Part shown: positions 59,273-64,000 of the stretch, piece by piece
Position numbering within the stretch: the first letter of the stretch is position 1
Layout: each line of letters begins with the position of its first letter
Assembly: GCA_021827865.1 (NCBI GenBank)
Contig: JAKAUC010000009.1
Coordinates: 124,001-188,000 of the forward strand
Direction of reading: 5' to 3'
From: an archaeon
Lineage (GTDB): Archaea > Thermoproteota > Nitrososphaeria > Nitrososphaerales > Gagatemarchaeaceae
DNA: 64,000 nucleotides
The notes under the pieces: generated by a model
The model's database searches: none
The model's input: the letters and a program-made list of their open reading frames with translations, nothing else
Told to the model about the DNA's origin: nothing
Program-made: the position numbers and the translations under genes

Positions 59273-60154
59273 ATGAAGTTCGGAGTCTGCGTCCCCAACT
59301 ACGGGAACTACTCGGTCAGGGACCTGCGGATGGTCTCCCTCGAGGCCGAGACGCTGGGCTACGACTCGCTGTGGCTGACCGACCACGTCCTGATGGCGAA
59401 GGGGTCGGGGACCCCCTACGAGCGGATCCTAGAAGCGGTCACGTGCATGGCGTATCTCGCGCCGATAACGGAGAGGGTGAAGCTCGGGATCTCGTCGCTG
59501 GTCATCGCCATGAGGAACCCCGTGGTCGCGGCCAAGCAGCTGGCCACCGTCGACAACCTCAGCTCCGGCAGGGTGATGCTGGCGGTGGGCGCGGGGTGGA
59601 ACGAAAAGGAGTTCGACGCGCTGGGCGCCAAGTTCCAAGGCAGGGGGAGGAGGGTGGACGAGTCGATCAGGCTGCTCAGGGCCCTGTGGGGCGGCGAGGA
59701 CCGGTTCCAGGACGGCGGGCACATCGGCGTTGGCTTCACGGGCGTGTCCTTCGAGCCCAGGCCAGTCCAGGAGAGGCTCCCCCTGTGGGTCGGCGGGGTC
59801 AGCGAGGCGGCCATGAAGCGCGCCATCGCCCTCGGCGACGCCTGGCATCCGAATGTGTTCCCCATGGACGAGTTCAAGAGGATGGTCGCGAGGTTCAGGA
59901 GCATCCCCGGGGGGGAGAGGAAGGAGGTATGCGTCCGCATCGGCATCGACTCGAGGAGCGACAGGTCGGAGTTCGTCGGGGCCCAGGGGGAGAAGAGGAT
60001 AATGCTCTCCGGGGACAGGGAGGGGAACCGCAGGATAATCGAGGAGCTCGACAGCCTCGGGGTCGGCTACATGGTACTCACCACCAGCCCCGACGGGAAG
60101 GTCCCGGTCGAGAGCCAGCTGGACTCGCTCCGGATGATCTACAGCAAGGCGTGA
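59273..60154 (+). CDS. LLM-class (luciferase-like) F420/flavin-dependent oxidoreductase
   Basis: A 293-residue protein from ATG 59273: MKFGVCVPNYGNYSVRDL, LGYDSLWLTDHVLMAKGSGT, RVKLGISSLVIAMRNPVVAA, DNLSSGRVMLAVGAGWNEKE and RLPLWVGGVSEAAMKRAI are the standard blocks of F420-dependent members of the luciferase fold. A GTTTTAAC box is centred about 33 bases upstream. It shares fold and motif order with the copy at 34.2 kb but is clearly distinct. Substrate unknown. Confidence 0.88.
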   Translation: MKFGVCVPNYGNYSVRDLRMVSLEAETLGYDSLWLTDHVLMAKGSGTPYERILEAVTCMAYLAPITERVKLGISSLVIAMRNPVVAAKQLATVDNLSSGRVMLAVGAGWNEKEFDALGAKFQGRGRRVDESIRLLRALWGGEDRFQDGGHIGVGFTGVSFEPRPVQERLPLWVGGVSEAAMKRAIALGDAWHPNVFPMDEFKRMVARFRSIPGGERKEVCVRIGIDSRSDRSEFVGAQGEKRIMLSGDREGNRRIIEELDSLGVGYMVLTTSPDGKVPVESQLDSLRMIYSKA

Positions 60155-60191
60155 CAGCGTTCAGGGCCGAAGCTGAGGGTTTATCATCTAT

Positions 60192-60340
60192 ATGGACCTC
60201 AATTCGGCGCTGAATCTCGAGCAGTGGCCGAAGGCCAGTCGGACACCATAAGGACCTGTCACGCGCGGACAGCCTCAAGGCGGAGCCGAGCCGCTCTATG
60301 AACCAGGAAAACCCCATCCCTCCCTTCCGGGCAGGGTTAG
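60192..60340 (+). pseudogene. Possible TnpB (IS605 OrfB) C-terminal remnant
   Basis: From ATG 60192 one frame reads MDLNSALNLEQWPKASRTP-stop, like the last catalytic block 'D-[RL]-N-x-A-x-N-L' of TnpB. The next frame continues ADSLKAEPSRSMNQENPIPP, like the low-complexity tail of such proteins. The rest of tnpB is missing and no terminal hairpin is obvious. Short and degenerate, so this is only a possibility. Confidence 0.3.
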
Positions 60341-60345
60341 CCATC

Positions 60346-61866
60346 TCACAGGAGGCGAATGACCCACTGGAGCCCCGTGGGAAGTAGGTGCGAGAGATAC
60401 GATTTGTCCTCCTCAGAGAGGAGCCCGAACCACTTGGCGCAGGCCAGGAAGAGGAAGACCCCCAGCAGGGTGTAGGGGACTATGGTCATGACCTTGTCGG
60501 AAAACATTGAAGCCAGATAGACCGCGGCCGCGGGTACGGCCGAGGACAAGAGGGCCTTGCCGAGAAACGTGAGGTCGGCTCTGGGCAGGTGGTCGCGGAG
60601 GAAGTACATGGAGAGGGCGCAGCCGACCACCATTATCGTGACCCTGCTGTAGGCGGCGCCCGCGAGGCCGAGGTCAGGCACGAGGGAAAGCGAGAGTGCG
60701 ATGTCGGCGAGCGCGGTGGCCGCCCCGATGGCGAGGACCGCGCGCGTCCTCCCGACCCCCTGAAGGATGTTGATGGCGATGGACTGGACGGCGACGAATG
60801 TGTAGAACACCGTGATGAGCCTGAGATAGGGGATTCCGCCGGCGTAGAGTCCCCCCCCGGAGAAGAGGTCGAACAGCTGGGCGGCCATGGCGGCGGCGAG
60901 GAGGGAGGAGGGGAGGACGCTGAGGGCCCCGAAGCGGAGGGCGAGAGCCGTCCCCCTGGAAATCTCGGAGGGGCTGGCCGCACTGAACGAGGTCTCTGCG
61001 AATAGTGCGGTTGTGAGCGGCCCCAAGAACAGGGCGGAGACGAGGCTGGAGATTACCACGGCCGCGTTGTACACTCCGAGGTATGTGGGGCTGAGGTATC
61101 CCCCGACCACGATGATGTCGGCGTTGGAAGCCACGGTGCTGACGACGGCCGCCACCGCGAGGGGGGTGGCGTAGCCGAGCACAGGCCTGTAGTAGCCCCT
61201 CGCCTCCGCTGATATCAGGGGCCCCCGATAGTAGGAGAGGACGGCGAGCCCGACGACCCCGTAGTAGAGCGCCCACGACAGGATGGCCGCCTCAAGGCTG
61301 CGGTAGACGAGCAGGCCCGCGACTGCCGCACCCACCCCGGCGAACCGCGCGACTACGGTCAGGCGCGCCATCAGCGGGTATCTCCGGACCGCCTGGAGGA
61401 TGCCGAGGAGGACTGAGGACACGGACGAAGAGAAGAGCCAGAGGGCACCCAGGTAGAAGACCCAGGACCAAGACGGTGATTTCATGAAGTAATCCGAGAG
61501 ATAGGGCGCGGCCCCGGCCAGGGCGAGGGACGCTGTCCCGGAGAACAGGGCCACGAGGATGACTGAGGCCTTCGCCGGACCCCAGCCTGAGCCCTTCTCG
61601 TGGTCGGCCACGGGGGCGAGGAACTTCACCACGGCTGCGTTCAGGCCGAAGGCGGCCAGGGTCGAGGCGACCCCCACGGAGACCTGGAGAGAGGCGTATG
61701 CGCCGTAGGAGAGGGACGGGAGGAGGCGGAGCAGTGAGGCCAGAAGGACGAAACCCAGCAAGGCGCCGAGGACCCCCTGGATGGAGAGCCAGCCGATGCC
61801 TCTGACTATGTTCTTCCCGCGGTCAGCCCGTGCTCCGCCCTGGAGGGGGGGAGAATCCTCCTGCAA
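60346..61866 (-). CDS. Polysaccharide flippase (Wzx/MOP superfamily)
   Basis: A 506-residue membrane protein with about 14 helices. IVRGIGWLSIQGVLGALLGF at the start, LSYGAYASLQVSVGVASTLA, ASNADIIVVGGYLSPTYLG and YNAAVVISSLVSALFLGP are typical of oligosaccharide-lipid flippases, which turn lipid-linked sugars across the membrane for surface polymers. A decayed relative lies directly upstream on the same strand and a sugar-nucleotide epimerase follows toward the right edge. Confidence 0.9.
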   Translation of the reverse strand: MQEDSPPLQGGARADRGKNIVRGIGWLSIQGVLGALLGFVLLASLLRLLPSLSYGAYASLQVSVGVASTLAAFGLNAAVVKFLAPVADHEKGSGWGPAKASVILVALFSGTASLALAGAAPYLSDYFMKSPSWSWVFYLGALWLFSSSVSSVLLGILQAVRRYPLMARLTVVARFAGVGAAVAGLLVYRSLEAAILSWALYYGVVGLAVLSYYRGPLISAEARGYYRPVLGYATPLAVAAVVSTVASNADIIVVGGYLSPTYLGVYNAAVVISSLVSALFLGPLTTALFAETSFSAASPSEISRGTALALRFGALSVLPSSLLAAAMAAQLFDLFSGGGLYAGGIPYLRLITVFYTFVAVQSIAINILQGVGRTRAVLAIGAATALADIALSLSLVPDLGLAGAAYSRVTIMVVGCALSMYFLRDHLPRADLTFLGKALLSSAVPAAAVYLASMFSDKVMTIVPYTLLGVFLFLACAKWFGLLSEEDKSYLSHLLPTGLQWVIRLL

Positions 61867-61951
61867 TCGGAGCCGCCTTCCGTAGATTGGTTATAAGAAA
61901 ATGTCGGGTCGCGGCGGATGGAGATCTCGCCACCCTTCTCTTTCCAACTGC

Positions 61952-62981
61952 TTAGGATCGCCGCTTCTCTACGAGCAAGGACCTGGGCCTCTCGGTCGGG
62001 CGCCTGGCGTCGGGGCTGGAATGGAGGTTGGGGAAGTTGAAAGGCGTGCCGTGGATCATCCTCCTCAAGATTTTTCGGTTCGTAAATCTGATGGCGGGAC
62101 GTGCACCGAGCCTCAGCTCTTCGTTGCTCTCCGATCTGAGGGAACTTTCCACGAACAGGGCGGTGACCAAGAGGGTGACGAAGAACGCTCCGAGGACACT
62201 CGGTGTCGCTACGGTTGTGTTATAGACACTGAGGGCCCCCGAGCTGAGATAAGCCCCCACCACGATGATGTCGGCATTGCTTGCGACCGCAGAGACGATT
62301 CCAGCTAGCCCGAGGGAGAGGGCGTATCGCGATACCTGCATAATGTGGGACCTGGCGCTCACCCGATGGAGAGGACCGAACACGACCGGGAGTGCGGCGA
62401 GGCAGATGAGGAGAGCGAATGCGACTTGGGAAAAGACGACTATCGCCAGGCTCCGATAAAAGACCACTCCGATGACGGCTAACGTCACCGTCACGACCCT
62501 GGTCCCGAGAAGCATCTCGGCGAGGAGGGCATACATTCGCATCCCCTGGATCATCGCTGGAAAGGGTCGGAAACGTCATTCGTGAAGTGCCACAGGGCGC
62601 CGAATTCGAAGACCCAGGCGTAGGACGTCCCATTCGTGCAGCAGCTCGTGGGATATGGGGCCATGGCCGCGATGGTAACCGAGGCGAGCATGGAAAGGAC
62701 GAAGGTGGTCAACGGCGCCCCTTTGGCCGGGCCTACCCCGAGCCTCTCTGCGGCGACTCCCGGGCCGGGTAGCGGACGACTGCATGGCCTAGGCCTAGCC
62801 TCGTCACGACACTAGCCATTCCGACGGCATCTGCATGGAAGCATAGACACCGTGGGTGGGCCAGGGAAGGAACAAGGAAGACGAACGCAAGAACGGCGCT
62901 TAGCGCGCTCTGAACTGTGAGCGAGCTGAGGCTTCGGACGATGTGGCGGCTCCGGTCGGTCGGGGGCTCTTGGGTGTTCAA
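61952..62981 (-). pseudogene. Decayed second flippase gene
   Basis: Reading right to left, pieces in different frames match the intact flippase in order. RSRHIVRSLSSLTVQSALSA (from 62981) equals its N-terminus. HGVYASMQM and VGMASVVTRLGLGHAVVRY follow after a shift. AKGAPLTTFVLSMLASVTIA ... YAWVFEFGALWHFTND (about 62575-62740) is the next block. VASNADIIVVGAYLSSGALS and YNTTVATPSVLGAFFV (62190-62290) match the middle. The C-terminal third is missing. At least three frame breaks make it a pseudogene, probably from a tandem duplication or an older related gene. Confidence 0.75.
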
Positions 62982-63040
62982 ATCCTACTACAACCGGAGT
63001 CCTCGAGCCTGAACCCTGCTCTAAGGGCTGAAGTTTGTGC

Positions 63041-63535
63041 CTAAAGCTCGCCTAGCCTGCGAAGGGCGGCGACGAACTCATGGGAACCTTCCTCAGGCGA
63101 CCCATGGACGGTGTCGACGATGTTGTCAGGGCGCGTCGGCACTTCGCACGGGTCCTGGCTCGAGCCCAAGACCACCCCTGTTGGGAATGTGTCAAAGCCC
63201 AGCGTATCCCTTCCCCAGATGAAGGAGAGTTCAGCCACCTGCGACACCAGCAAAGCGGATGCCAGGGTGGAGACGTTCGCTGAAACGACAACCATCATTG
63301 AGACATAGACGTTCCAAGAGTCTGTGTTGTATCTGCTATAACAGCCGATGGATGCCCTCTGAGGGTCAGCGCTGCTCACCTCTACCTCCATGTGGGTGAT
63401 GTTCCCAGACGTCGCGCCACCCACCAAAGACGGGAACGACTCGGTGCCTTTTTCGTAAGTCCCAGTGTGAGACTGAGGAGGGCATTCGGTGCCCAGCCTG
63501 CTAGTCCAGTTTGAAATCGTGCATAAGCCGCCCAA
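63041..63535 (-). pseudogene. Open frame ending in an APS-kinase-like tail, probable remnant
   Basis: The last 38 residues, DPCEVPTRPDNIVDTVHGSP then EEGSHEFVAALRRLGEL, match the C-terminus of the intact APS kinase of this window (PYEAPERPDLVVDTTRGTP ... ELISGLERLGKL). The upstream part (63174-63535) has NWT, NIT and NVS sites and one hydrophobic segment (YVSMMVVVSANVSTLASALL) but nothing like a kinase, so the P-loop part is gone. I read it as a cysC remnant joined by chance to unrelated sequence; the upstream part might be a separate small gene. Confidence 0.5.
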
Positions 63536-63546
63536 ATCCAGGGCGC

Positions 63547-64000
63547 CTAGTCTGCATTTGTTTGGATTTCACAGTTCTCCTGGTACCAGGTCAGGTACTC
63601 CCCCACGCCCTTGCGTAGTTCAAACGTGGGCGAATATTCAAGGACGCCCCTGGCCTTCGAAATGTCTGCGTAGCTGGCTTTGATTTCGGCCTTCCTCGCC
63701 GGGCCGTGCTCGATAGGTACTCGTTTGCCCCCTGCTGAGATGAAGAGTTCGGCCAGTCCGTTAATCGAGGTGGGGACACCGCTGCCGATGTTGAAGGTCT
63801 CGCCGACAGCCTTGGGATTGGTCATTGCTGCAGCTATTGAAGAAACGACGTCGCTCACATGGACAAAGTCTCTCTCTTGCTCCCCGTCCCCATATATCAT
63901 GAGTCCCTTGCCCTGTTGGAGCGCCTCTGCGAACTTGGTCATCACGCCGCTGTATGGCCCTCCGCTTCTTCGGGGGCCATACACGTTCATGAACCTCAGA
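63547..64000 (-). CDS. NAD-dependent nucleotide-sugar epimerase/dehydratase, N-terminus beyond right edge
   Basis: The C-terminal 151 residues of an extended SDR enzyme of the GalE/WbpP type. LRFMNVYGPRR is the conserved block after the catalytic Tyr-Lys. MIYGDGEQERDFVHVSDVVS, ETFNIGSGVPTSINGLAELF and ADISKARGVLEYSPTFELRK are the substrate-binding and closing segments. The NAD-binding Gly motif and the YxxxK lie beyond the edge. It probably makes UDP-sugars for the surface polymer moved by the neighbouring flippase. Confidence 0.88.
   Translation of the reverse strand, partial: LRFMNVYGPRRSGGPYSGVMTKFAEALQQGKGLMIYGDGEQERDFVHVSDVVSSIAAAMTNPKAVGETFNIGSGVPTSINGLAELFISAGGKRVPIEHGPARKAEIKASYADISKARGVLEYSPTFELRKGVGEYLTWYQENCEIQTNAD

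Noticed and set aside
1-64000. tRNA, rRNA genes and CRISPR arrays
   Set aside because: No tRNA T-arm plus acceptor pairing, rRNA-like blocks or regularly spaced direct repeats were found on reading through; a covariance-model scan would be needed for certainty.

Overview
This is GC-rich DNA (about two thirds G+C by eye) with the signature of an archaeon. More than fifteen genes start, often with GTG or TTG, 22-30 bases downstream of a TATA-like box, so leaderless transcription is the rule. The gene set agrees: MBF1, a TrmB-type regulator, an HTH-CBS regulator, an M29 aminopeptidase, VapBC, F420-type luciferase-fold oxidoreductases, a thermopsin-like protease and core-type methionine synthases. 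Thermopsin and many membrane-anchored secreted proteins suggest an acid-tolerant heterotroph in Nitrososphaeria/Thermoproteota or Thermoplasmatota; the window alone cannot settle which. No rRNA, tRNA or CRISPR array was seen.

Layout. 1-10.6 kb: an ACT-like gene cut by the left edge, an FtsX-type permease split by an in-frame TAG, a DMT exporter, a small P-loop kinase, a complete sugar ABC importer (binding protein, ATPase, fused MalF-MalG-like permease), membrane proteins and a secreted beta-propeller. 10.6-14.6 kb: a bacterial-type S-adenosylmethionine synthetase carrying a full-length intein, a divergent HTH-CBS regulator, and a VapBC pair with a three-half-site operator. 14.7-28.7 kb: small secreted or membrane proteins, an RHH regulator / alkaline-phosphatase-fold / APS-kinase operon, an M61-PDZ peptidase, TrmB, MBF1 beside an IS605-like hairpin scar, two divergent Lipoprotein_15-type secreted proteins, a large anchored surface protein and an RNase Z-like hydrolase. 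28.7-41.2 kb: a UPF0182 protein, a BNR-repeat protein paired with a MoaD/ThiS-like protein, metallo-hydrolases, an LLM oxidoreductase, an ABC-2 exporter and an MMPL/RND transporter.

41.3-48.7 kb is accessory: small charged genes, a decayed stretch, a lower-GC PIN-nuclease two-gene module, an M29 aminopeptidase and an AbiE-type toxin-antitoxin pair in toxin-first order. 48.8-53 kb holds a secreted phosphoesterase, a thermopsin-like protease and a SpoIIM-like membrane protein. 53.0-57.4 kb is a tight four-gene methionine operon: three MetE-like proteins, the third ending in a DUF4346-like segment, then a MetF-like protein. With the intein-bearing MetK it would supply methionine and AdoMet. 57.4-64 kb: membrane and CBS proteins, another LLM oxidoreductase, then a surface-polysaccharide locus with an intact flippase, a decayed second flippase, an APS-kinase-like tail remnant and a nucleotide-sugar epimerase cut by the right edge.
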